NCBI GenBank assembly: GCA_002256055.1
Contig: NKIE01000148.1
Location: 1-6,156, forward strand
Source of the DNA: Pseudomonas sp. PGPPP3
GTDB lineage: Bacteria; Pseudomonadota; Gammaproteobacteria; Pseudomonadales; Pseudomonadaceae
Direction of reading: 5' to 3'
Length of the DNA: 6,156 nt
The notes under the pieces are model-generated. The model was not told where the DNA came from. It made no database searches and was given only the letters and a program-made list of their open reading frames with translations. Position 1 is the first letter of the stretch. Each line of letters starts with the position of its first letter. This document shows, in pieces, positions 1 through 4,909 of this stretch. A program made the translations under genes and the position numbers.

Positions 1-8
1 ACGCCTGC

Positions 9-1346
9 ATGTCCATGACGCCCCGCGAGATCGTTCACGAACTCAACCGCCACATCATCGGCCAGGATGACGCCAAACGCGCCGTAGCCATTGCCCTGCG
101 CAACCGCTGGCGGCGCATGCAGCTGCCGGCCGAGCTGCGCGCGGAAGTAACGCCGAAGAACATTTTGATGATCGGCCCCACCGGCGTCGGCAAGACCGAA
201 ATCGCCCGCCGCCTGGCCAAACTGGCCAACGCACCGTTTATCAAGGTGGAAGCAACCAAGTTCACCGAAGTCGGCTATGTCGGCCGTGACGTCGAGTCGA
301 TCATCCGCGACCTCGCCGACGCAGCGATCAAGATGATGCGCGAGCAGGAAATGCGCAAAGTCAGCTTCCGCGCCGAAGACGCCGCCGAAGAGCGCATCCT
401 CGATGCCCTGCTGCCGCCGGCACGCAGCGGTTTCGGCGATGAGCCGGCACGCAGCGAAGACAGCAACACCCGCCAGCTGTTTCGCAAGCGCCTGCGCGAA
501 GGCCAGCTGGACGACAAGGAAATCGACATCGAAGTGGCCGAATCGCCGGCCGGCGTCGAGATCATGTCGCCACCGGGCATGGAAGAAATGACCAACCAAC
601 TGCAAAGCCTGTTCGCCAACATGGGCAAGGGCAAGAAGAAGAGCCGCAAGCTCAAGGTCAAGGAAGCTCTCAAGCTGGTGCGCGATGAAGAAGCCGCGCG
701 CCTGGTCAACGAGGAAGAGCTGAAAGCCGCCGCCCTGGAAGCGGTCGAGCAGCACGGCATCGTGTTTATCGATGAAATTGACAAGGTCGCTAAGCGCGGC
801 AACACCGGTGGCGCCGACGTGTCCCGCGAAGGCGTGCAGCGCGACCTGCTGCCGCTAATCGAAGGCTGCACAGTGAACACCAAACTGGGCATGGTCAAAA
901 CCGATCACATCCTGTTTATCGCCTCCGGCGCCTTCCACCTGAGCAAGCCCAGCGATCTGGTGCCTGAGCTGCAAGGCCGCCTGCCGATCCGTGTCGAACT
1001 CAAAGCTCTAACGCCCCATGACTTCGAGCGCATCCTCAGCGAGCCGCACGCCTCGCTCACCGAGCAATACTGCGAGCTGCTGAAGACCGAAGGCCTGCAT
1101 ATCGCGTTCGCCGCCGACGGCATTCGCCGCCTCGCCGAGATCGCCTGGCAGGTCAATGAGAAGACCGAGAACATTGGCGCCCGCCGCCTGCACACCCTGC
1201 TCGAACGCCTGCTCGAAGAGGTGTCCTTCAGCGCCGGCGACCTGGCCAACAGCCAGGCCGAGGCGATCCAGATCGACGCCGCCTACGTCAACAGCCACCT
1301 GGGTGAGCTGGCACAAGACGAAGACCTGTCGCGCTATATTCTCTGA
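9..1346 (+). CDS. hslU: HslU, ATPase subunit of the HslVU (ClpYQ) protease
   Basis: HslU is the AAA+ unfoldase of the cytoplasmic two-component protease HslVU. Its hexamer unfolds substrates with ATP and threads them into the HslV peptidase. The 445-residue protein has the usual length and is complete. Visible motifs are Walker A GPTGVGKT (residues 56-63), the GYVG pore loop (89-92), a charged lysine-rich intermediate (I) domain around residues 110-240, Walker B IVFIDEID (251-258), and a sensor-2 type GARR (390-393). It ends in SRYIL, the C-terminal tail that in this family docks into HslV. The start MSMTPREIV matches Pseudomonas HslU; ATG at 15 is a weaker alternative. The window begins only 8 bases upstream, so its ribosome binding site and the expected hslV lie outside. 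An intrinsic terminator follows the stop. Identification is by family recognition and motifs. Confidence 0.98.
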   Translation: MSMTPREIVHELNRHIIGQDDAKRAVAIALRNRWRRMQLPAELRAEVTPKNILMIGPTGVGKTEIARRLAKLANAPFIKVEATKFTEVGYVGRDVESIIRDLADAAIKMMREQEMRKVSFRAEDAAEERILDALLPPARSGFGDEPARSEDSNTRQLFRKRLREGQLDDKEIDIEVAESPAGVEIMSPPGMEEMTNQLQSLFANMGKGKKKSRKLKVKEALKLVRDEEAARLVNEEELKAAALEAVEQHGIVFIDEIDKVAKRGNTGGADVSREGVQRDLLPLIEGCTVNTKLGMVKTDHILFIASGAFHLSKPSDLVPELQGRLPIRVELKALTPHDFERILSEPHASLTEQYCELLKTEGLHIAFAADGIRRLAEIAWQVNEKTENIGARRLHTLLERLLEEVSFSAGDLANSQAEAIQIDAAYVNSHLGELAQDEDLSRYIL

Positions 1347-1381
1347 CAGGCGCGCGCCCAAGGCGTGCACGTAAGCCCCAC

Positions 1382-1408
1382 AGCCGCAGGCTAGCACCTG
1401 CGGCTTTT
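1382..1408 (+). terminator. Intrinsic terminator after hslU
   Basis: A perfect 9-bp stem (AGCCGCAGG at 1382-1390 with CCTGCGGCT at 1397-1405) encloses a 6-nt loop. It runs directly into TTTT (1405-1408), with a further CTTT shortly after. It lies 36 bases after the hslU stop and 22 bases before the DUF971 start. It should end most hslVU transcripts; read-through could still feed the next gene, since no clear promoter fits in the remaining gap. Confidence 0.75.
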
Positions 1409-1429
1409 GACTTTCCGGCGGAGCATCCC

Positions 1430-1804
1430 ATGCGCATCCCCACGGCCATTGAGCTGCACAAAGCAGCGAAGATTCTCACCCTGAAATACGCCAACGGCGA
1501 TGTCTATCAGCTGCCCGCCGAGTTCCTGCGCGTGCATTCGCCCTCGGCGGAAGTCCAAGGTCACGGCAAGCCGGTGCTGCAAACCGGCAAGCTCAACGTG
1601 GCCTTGCAGCGGATCGAACCGGCCGGCAGTTATGCACTGAAACTGTGCTTCGATGACGGCCATGACAGCGGTCTGTTCACCTGGGACTACCTTGACCAAC
1701 TCGGCCAACGCCAGGCGCAATTGTGGGATGACTACCTGGCAACCCTCAGCGCCGCCCGACAATCGCGCGACCCAAACGAGTCGGCAATCAAGTTGATGCT
1801 CTAA
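1430..1804 (+). CDS. DUF971 (GBBH-like N-terminal domain) protein, function unknown
   Basis: This is a complete 124-residue protein that is a single DUF971 domain, the fold also found at the N terminus of gamma-butyrobetaine hydroxylase and trimethyllysine hydroxylase. Conserved blocks are visible: LRVHSPSAEVQGHG (residues 33-46) and FDDGHDSGLFTWDYL (74-88). There is only one cysteine (73), so the cysteine-rich zinc site of the eukaryotic enzymes is not present. The catalytic oxygenase domain is absent, so it is not a hydroxylase by itself. A GCGGAG ribosome binding site (1418-1423) sits 6 bases before the ATG. The same gene lies between hslU and phaC1 in other pseudomonads, for example the PA5055 position in P. 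aeruginosa. Its role is not established, and a link to PHA metabolism or HslVU rests only on conserved position. Confidence 0.93.
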   Translation: MRIPTAIELHKAAKILTLKYANGDVYQLPAEFLRVHSPSAEVQGHGKPVLQTGKLNVALQRIEPAGSYALKLCFDDGHDSGLFTWDYLDQLGQRQAQLWDDYLATLSAARQSRDPNESAIKLML

Positions 1805-1820
1805 GAACTCGTCTAGCACG

Positions 1821-1847
1821 CGGCTTATGGCGCAACACCAAGAGCCG
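1821..1847 (+). other. Imperfect hairpin downstream of the DUF971 gene
   Basis: CGGCTTATGG (1821-1830) pairs with CCAAGAGCCG (1838-1847) around a 7-nt loop, with one A-A mismatch and one G-U pair. It lies 16 bases after the stop codon. No T-run follows, so it is not a standard intrinsic terminator. It may protect the 3' end of the mRNA or be a weak terminator. Confidence 0.4.
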
Positions 1848-1954
1848 TGCACAGAGTTAGGGCGACCTTTCTAATCTGCCTCGGCATACTGCTGGCGCGC
1901 ACGGCAACTCAATGCCGAACTTGCACAAAATCACAAACTCGGGTAACCAAGGAG

Positions 1955-1971
1955 CTGGCAGATTTCCTGCA
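1955..1971 (+). promoter_or_regulatory. Candidate sigma-54 (RpoN) promoter of phaC1
   Basis: CTGGCAGATTTCCTGCA fits the sigma-54 consensus YTGGCACG-N4-TTGCW at 10 of 13 defined positions. It has GG (1957-1958) and GC (1969-1970) at the required 10-nt spacing. The predicted transcript start is near 1982, giving a leader of about 130 nt before phaC1. A sigma-54-type promoter ahead of phaC1 has been described in other pseudomonads. The -12 half is not perfect and no enhancer site was identified. Confidence 0.5.
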
Positions 1972-1989
1972 TTCAGGCCGACTGAATGC
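1969..1989. promoter_or_regulatory. Inverted repeat overlapping the phaC1 promoter, possible operator
   Basis: GCATTCAG (1969-1976) and CTGAATGC (1982-1989) form a perfect 8-bp inverted repeat with a 5-nt centre. It covers the -12 element and the predicted start point of the candidate promoter. This size and placement suit a dimeric repressor such as a TetR-family regulator. The cluster's own TetR-like regulator PhaD is the obvious candidate by context, but its site was not recognised from the sequence. As RNA it would form only a short hairpin. Confidence 0.4.
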
Positions 1990-2000
1990 CAGAAGATGCA

Positions 2001-2014
2001 CGGAGTTCGCTCCG
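2001..2014 (+). other. UUCG-loop hairpin in the phaC1 leader
   Basis: CGGAG-TTCG-CTCCG is a perfect 5-bp stem closed by a TTCG loop, a very stable RNA hairpin type. It lies about 20 nt downstream of the predicted transcript start. A second hairpin, CGAGCG (2056-2061) with CGCTCG (2073-2078), lies between it and the ribosome binding site. They may stabilise or fold the leader; no known riboswitch was recognised. Confidence 0.4.
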
Positions 2015-2111
2015 CCTACGGTAACCCGATCAGTATTCGTTTCTGCCCCCTTGGGCGAGCGCAAATCACCGTCGCTCGATGAGTACTGCAAAGGACAATG
2101 GAGTGTTGTAG

Positions 2112-3791
2112 ATGACTAATAAAGATAATGAAGACCTGAAGCGCCAAGCGATGGACAACACGCTGGGCCTCAACCCGGTGATCGGCATTCGCGGCAAAGA
2201 CATTCTGTCGGCAGCGCGCACGGTAATGATTCAGGCCATCAAACAACCCCTCCTCAGCGCCAAGCACGTAGCCCACTTCAGCCTGGAGCTGAAGAACGTG
2301 GTACTCGGCCAGTCGCCCATGGAGCCAGATGCCGGCGATCGCCGCTTTGCCGATCCGACCTGGAGCCAGAACCCACTGTACAAACGCTACATGCAGACCT
2401 ACCTGGCCTGGAGCAAGGAGCTGCATGAGTGGATCGACGACAGCAAGCTGTCGGCCGAAGACATCAGCCGCGGTCACTTCGTCATCAAGCTGGTGACCGA
2501 CGCCATGGCGCCGACCAACACCATGGCCAACCCGGCAGCCGTCAAACGCTTCTTCGAAACCGGCGGCAAGAGCCTGCTGGACGGCCTCTCGCACCTGGCC
2601 AAAGACATGGTCAACAACGGCGGCATGCCGAGCCAGGTCAACATGTCGGTGTTCGAGGTCGGCAAGAGCCTGGCCACCACCGAAGGCGCCGTGGTGTTTC
2701 GCAACGACGTACTGGAGCTGATCCAGTACAAGCCGGTGACCGAGCAAGTGCACGAGCGGCCGTTGCTGGTGGTGCCACCGCAAATCAACAAATTCTATGT
2801 ATTCGACCTGTCGCCGGAAAAGAGCGTTGCCAAGTTCTGCGTGCGTAATAACCTGCAGACGTTCGTGATCAGCTGGCGCAACCCGACCAAGGCCCAACGC
2901 GAGTGGGGCCTGTCGACCTACATCGAGGCACTGAAAGAAGCCATCGACGTGGTCTGCGCCATCACCGGTAGCAGCGACATCAACATGCTCGGCGCCTGCT
3001 CCGGCGGTATGACCACTGCTTCGCTGCTGGGCCACTATGCCGCCCTGGGTGAAACCAAGGTGCATGCCCTGACCCTGCTGGTCAGCGTATTGGACAACCG
3101 CCTGGAAACCGAAGTAGCGCTGTTTGCCGACGAGAAGAGCCTGGAGGCCGCCAAACGCCGCTCCTATCAGGCTGGCGTGCTGGAAGGTGCCGACCTGGCC
3201 AAGGTGTTCGCCTGGATGCGCCCCAACGACCTGATCTGGAACTACTGGGTGAACAACTACCTGCTCGGCAACGAGCCGCCGGTGTTCGACATCCTGCACT
3301 GGAACAACGACACCACGCGCCTGCCAGCGGCCTTGCATGGCGAATTTATCGACATGTTCAAGAACAACCCGCTGACCCGCGCCGGCGCTCTGGAAGTTTG
3401 CGGTACGCCGGTGGACCTCAAGCAAGTCACCTGCGATCTGTTCTGCGTGGCCGGCACCACTGACCACATCACCCCATGGGAAGCCTGCTACAAATCTGCT
3501 CACCTGTTTGGCGGCAAGTGCGAGTTCGTGCTGTCCAACAGCGGCCACATCCAGAGCATTCTCAACCCGCCGGGCAACCCCAAAGGCCGCTACATGACCA
3601 ACAGTGACCTGCCGGTGGACCCGAAAGCCTGGCTGGCCAGTTGCACCAAGCACGCCGACTCCTGGTGGCTGCATTGGCAACTGTGGCAAACCGAGCGCGC
3701 TGGCAAATTGAAGAAAACCCCCAGCGCACTGGGCAACAAGGCGTTCCCGGCCCGCGAAGCCGCGCCCGGCACCTACGTGCACGAGCGTTAA
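2112..3791 (+). CDS. phaC1: PhaC1, class II (medium-chain-length) PHA synthase
   Basis: PhaC1 polymerises (R)-3-hydroxyacyl-CoA (about C6-C14) into polyester at the surface of cytoplasmic granules, releasing CoA. The 559-residue protein has the standard length for Pseudomonas PhaC1. The N-terminal domain (about residues 1-200) precedes an alpha/beta-hydrolase domain. The lipase-like box GACSG puts the nucleophile at Cys296, with Asp451 (in TTDHITPW) and His479 (in NSGHIQS) completing the triad. The C-terminal end APGTYVHER is typical. The start is set by GGAG (2100-2103) 8 bases upstream and by the family N terminus MTNK...NTLGLNPVIGIRGKD. Residue 130 is Asp, where the well-studied PhaC1 enzymes have Glu; residues Ser325, Ser477 and Gln481 are the usual ones. 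Expression probably comes from the upstream promoter region, with phaZ and phaC2 downstream. Confidence 0.98.
   Translation: MTNKDNEDLKRQAMDNTLGLNPVIGIRGKDILSAARTVMIQAIKQPLLSAKHVAHFSLELKNVVLGQSPMEPDAGDRRFADPTWSQNPLYKRYMQTYLAWSKELHEWIDDSKLSAEDISRGHFVIKLVTDAMAPTNTMANPAAVKRFFETGGKSLLDGLSHLAKDMVNNGGMPSQVNMSVFEVGKSLATTEGAVVFRNDVLELIQYKPVTEQVHERPLLVVPPQINKFYVFDLSPEKSVAKFCVRNNLQTFVISWRNPTKAQREWGLSTYIEALKEAIDVVCAITGSSDINMLGACSGGMTTASLLGHYAALGETKVHALTLLVSVLDNRLETEVALFADEKSLEAAKRRSYQAGVLEGADLAKVFAWMRPNDLIWNYWVNNYLLGNEPPVFDILHWNNDTTRLPAALHGEFIDMFKNNPLTRAGALEVCGTPVDLKQVTCDLFCVAGTTDHITPWEACYKSAHLFGGKCEFVLSNSGHIQSILNPPGNPKGRYMTNSDLPVDPKAWLASCTKHADSWWLHWQLWQTERAGKLKKTPSALGNKAFPAREAAPGTYVHER
2118..2125 (+). 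promoter_or_regulatory. Possible Crc/Hfq (CA-motif) site at the phaC1 start
   Basis: AATAAAGA, starting 6 bases after the A of the phaC1 ATG, matches the Hfq/Crc target AANAANAA at 7 of 8 positions. Crc-mediated repression of phaC1 translation is known in P. putida. The first codons are A-rich in an otherwise GC-rich gene, which also favours translation initiation for unrelated reasons, so this is only a candidate. Confidence 0.25.
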
Positions 3792-3809
3792 TCCACCTGC
3801 AACAACCGA

Positions 3810-3827
3810 CGCCCGCCATGGCGGGCG
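3810..3827 (+). terminator. Palindromic hairpin after phaC1, weak terminator or mRNA stabiliser
   Basis: CGCCCGCC at 3810-3817 followed by ATGGCGGGCG (to 3827) is a perfect 18-nt palindrome. It can form a 7-bp GC-rich stem with a CATG loop, 18 bases after the phaC1 stop. No T-run follows, so full intrinsic termination is doubtful. It could attenuate transcription into phaZ or protect the phaC1 mRNA end. Confidence 0.4.
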
Positions 3828-3863
3828 CCAACAGCCTTGGCATTGAACGCCGAGGATGCAGCA

Positions 3864-3898
3864 GTAACGCGAATCGCAGCCATGCTGCCTCGCGTCAC
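3864..3898 (+). other. Long composite hairpin upstream of phaZ
   Basis: The inner stem GCAGC (3876-3880) pairs with GCTGC (3884-3888) around CAT. The outer stem ACGCGA (3867-3872) pairs with TCGCGT (3890-3895), separated by a 3x1 internal loop. Two more pairs (3864-3865 with 3897-3898) lie beyond an A-C mismatch, for 13 pairs in total. A third stem, GCTGGGA (3899-3905) with TCCCAGC (3923-3929), follows immediately. No known RNA family was recognised. Confidence 0.45.
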
Positions 3899-3953
3899 GC
3901 TGGGAAGACTCGGGATGGTTACTCCCAGCAGTACACTTCATAGGGCTGCGCAT

Positions 3954-4753
3954 ATGCCGTTACCATTTGTTTTTCGCACCATCGACCTGGACGGCAACAC
4001 CATCCGTACCGCCGTACGCCCAGGCAAACCACACCTGACTCCGCTGCTGGTATTCAACGGTATTGGTGCCAACCTGGAGCTGGTATTCCCGTTCGTTAAC
4101 GCCCTGGATCCGGATCTCGAAGTCATCGCTTTCGACGTACCCGGTGTCGGCGGCTCATCCACGCCCAGCTCGCCCTACCGCTTCACGGGCCTGGCCAAGC
4201 ATGCCGCGGCGCCCTGGCGCAACAGTTCGCCCACGACTACCCCGAGCGCTGCAAGAAGCTGATTCTCGCTGCCACTGCGGCCGGCGCGGTCATGGTCCCC
4301 GGCAAGCCCAAGGTGCTCTGGCGCATGGCCAGTCCACGTCGCTACATCCAGCCGTCCTATGGCGCCCATATCGCTCCGGACATCTACGGCGGTGCCTTTC
4401 GCCGCGACAAGAACCTGGCCCTGTCGTTCGCCAGCAAGGTGCGTTCCTCGGGCAAGCTGGGTTACTACTGGCAACTGTTCGCCGGCCTCGGCTGGACCAG
4501 CATTCACTGGCTGCACAAGATCAAGCAACCGACTCTGGTGCTGGCGGGCGACGACGACCCGCTGATCCCGCTGGTCAATATGCGCATGCTGGCCTGGCGG
4601 ATTCCCAACTCGCAGTTGCACGTCCTCGATGACGGTCACCTGTTCCTGATTACCCGTGCGGAAACCGTGGCGCCGATCATCATGAAGTTCCTCCAGGAAG
4701 AGCGTCAGCGCGCCGTCATGCACCCGCAGCCAACACCCGTGCGCAGTCATTGA
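3954..4753 (+). pseudogene. phaZ: phaZ, mcl-PHA depolymerase, disrupted by a 58-bp deletion
   Basis: Intact PhaZ is an intracellular granule-bound alpha/beta-hydrolase that releases 3-hydroxy fatty acids from mcl-PHA. From ATG 3954 the reading matches the family start (MPLPFVFRTIDLDG, then FNGIGANLELVFPF and FDVPGVGGSSTP) up to Lys82. It then diverges and stops at 4260-4262, giving 102 residues. From 4208 the family sequence resumes in another frame (GALAQQFAHDYPERCKK) and runs cleanly to the TGA at 4751-4753. In family numbering, Gly105 should lie 58 bases further right, so 58 bp are missing. The lost part (about residues 86-104) holds the lipase box around Ser102. Codons for Asp221 (4556-4558) and His248 (4637-4639) remain. 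Restored, the protein would have about 285 residues, normal for PhaZ. No ribosome binding site is seen before the internal ATG at 4292. A real mutation or a sequence/assembly error are both possible. Confidence 0.93.
4199..4213 (+). other. Deletion junction inside phaZ
   Basis: This is the point where the two correct reading frames meet. Upstream family sequence runs through at least AAG (4197-4199), and downstream family sequence starts by GGC (4208-4210). The junction GCATGCCGCGGCGCC is very GC-rich and contains overlapping 6-base palindromes GCATGC, CCGCGG and GGCGCC. A short GCG repeat at the junction would be compatible with a microhomology deletion, but the lost bases are not available for comparison. 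Confidence 0.7.
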
Positions 4754-4822
4754 GCGCCCGATCAAAGCGCAGTCGAGAAATACTTGACCCATCCAGGGGC
4801 GAGGTGTAACACAGGCAGTCCT

Positions 4823-4852
4823 GTGTGCGCCCCGGGATTGCTGGGCGCACAC
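4823..4852 (+). terminator. Strong hairpin between phaZ and phaC2, terminator-like
   Basis: GTGTGCGCCC (4823-4832) pairs perfectly with GGGCGCACAC (4843-4852) around a 10-nt loop. It is the longest perfect stem seen in the window. No T-run follows (GTTGG), so termination would be inefficient or need Rho. The 5' arm shares 4 bases with a preceding hairpin, ACACAGG (4809-4815) with CCTGTGT (4820-4826), so the two cannot both form fully. Confidence 0.45.
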
Positions 4853-4853
4853 G

Positions 4854-4870
4854 TTGGTACAAGCCTTGCT
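4854..4870 (+). promoter_or_regulatory. Candidate sigma-54 (RpoN) promoter of phaC2
   Basis: TTGGTACAAGCCTTGCT matches YTGGCACG-N4-TTGCW at 11 of 13 positions. It has a perfect TTGC -12 box and exact spacing between GG (4856-4857) and GC (4868-4869). The predicted start is near 4881, leaving a leader of about 29 nt that includes GGAG at 4896-4899. It is a better match than the phaC1 candidate. RpoN control would tie phaC2 to nitrogen status; the required enhancer-binding activator was not identified. Confidence 0.6.
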
Positions 4871-4909
4871 GTTTGGCTTGGGACGGTTTGACGACGGAGT
4901 GTTGCCCCC

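Larger units (their letters stand above)
1805..2111 (+). other. Non-coding phaC1 upstream region
   Basis: This 307-base gap holds no credible gene. It contains an imperfect hairpin just after the DUF971 stop (1821-1847), a sigma-54-like promoter (1955-1971), and an 8-bp inverted repeat (1969-1989). It also contains a UUCG-loop hairpin (2001-2014), a further 6-bp hairpin (2056-2078) and the phaC1 ribosome binding site GGAG (2100-2103). It looks less GC-rich than the flanking genes, as expected of a regulatory region. Confidence 0.8.
3792..3953 (+). other. Structured phaC1-phaZ intergenic region
   Basis: This gap holds three successive inverted repeats: 3810-3827, 3864-3898 and 3899-3929. The second and third abut directly. 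No good sigma-70 or sigma-54 promoter was recognised. A weak AGGG (3942-3945) 8 bases before ATG 3954 is the only candidate phaZ ribosome binding site. In-frame ATGs at 3882 and 3915 exist, but they lie inside the hairpins and have no family similarity. Confidence 0.6.
4754..4909 (+). other. phaZ-phaC2 intergenic region with hairpins and promoter
   Basis: The 156-base gap contains a 7-bp hairpin (4809-4826) that overlaps a 10-bp hairpin (4823-4852), then a sigma-54-type promoter (4854-4870). The phaC2 ribosome binding site GGAG (4896-4899) lies 10 bases before ATG 4910. The order hairpin, promoter, gene suggests that phaC2 is transcribed independently of phaC1 and phaZ. Confidence 0.7.

Noticed and set aside
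1349..1358. GGCGCGCGCC palindrome just after hslU
   Set aside because: A 10-base palindrome of G and C is expected by chance in this composition and cannot form a useful loop; the real terminator is at 1382-1408.
1885..1890. CATACT as a sigma-70 -10 element upstream of phaC1
   Set aside because: It matches TATAAT at only 4 of 6 positions and no -35-like hexamer lies 16-18 bases upstream.
1921..1949. TTGCAC ... TAACCA as a sigma-70 promoter for phaC1
   Set aside because: The -35-like box is reasonable at 17-base spacing, but TAACCA is a poor -10, so it cannot be supported over the sigma-54 candidate.
1847..2119. 90-codon + strand frame between the DUF971 gene and phaC1
   Set aside because: It uses a GTG start without a clear ribosome binding site, begins inside a hairpin, runs through the promoter region and inverted repeat, and overlaps the phaC1 start. 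The sequence resembles no known family.
2016..3953. 645-codon open frame on the - strand across phaC1
   Set aside because: It is the antisense shadow of phaC1 caused by GC-rich codon use; the product has low-complexity Gly/Val/His/Gln-rich sequence and no recognisable domain.
3837..3953. Longer N terminus for phaZ from TTG 3837 or ATG 3882/3915
   Set aside because: The family N terminus begins at ATG 3954. The extension would translate the hairpin region and has no family similarity.
4199..4213. Programmed frameshift in phaZ instead of a lesion
   Set aside because: The frame change comes with loss of about 19 conserved codons including Ser102, so recoding could not restore a working enzyme, and no slippery sequence is seen.
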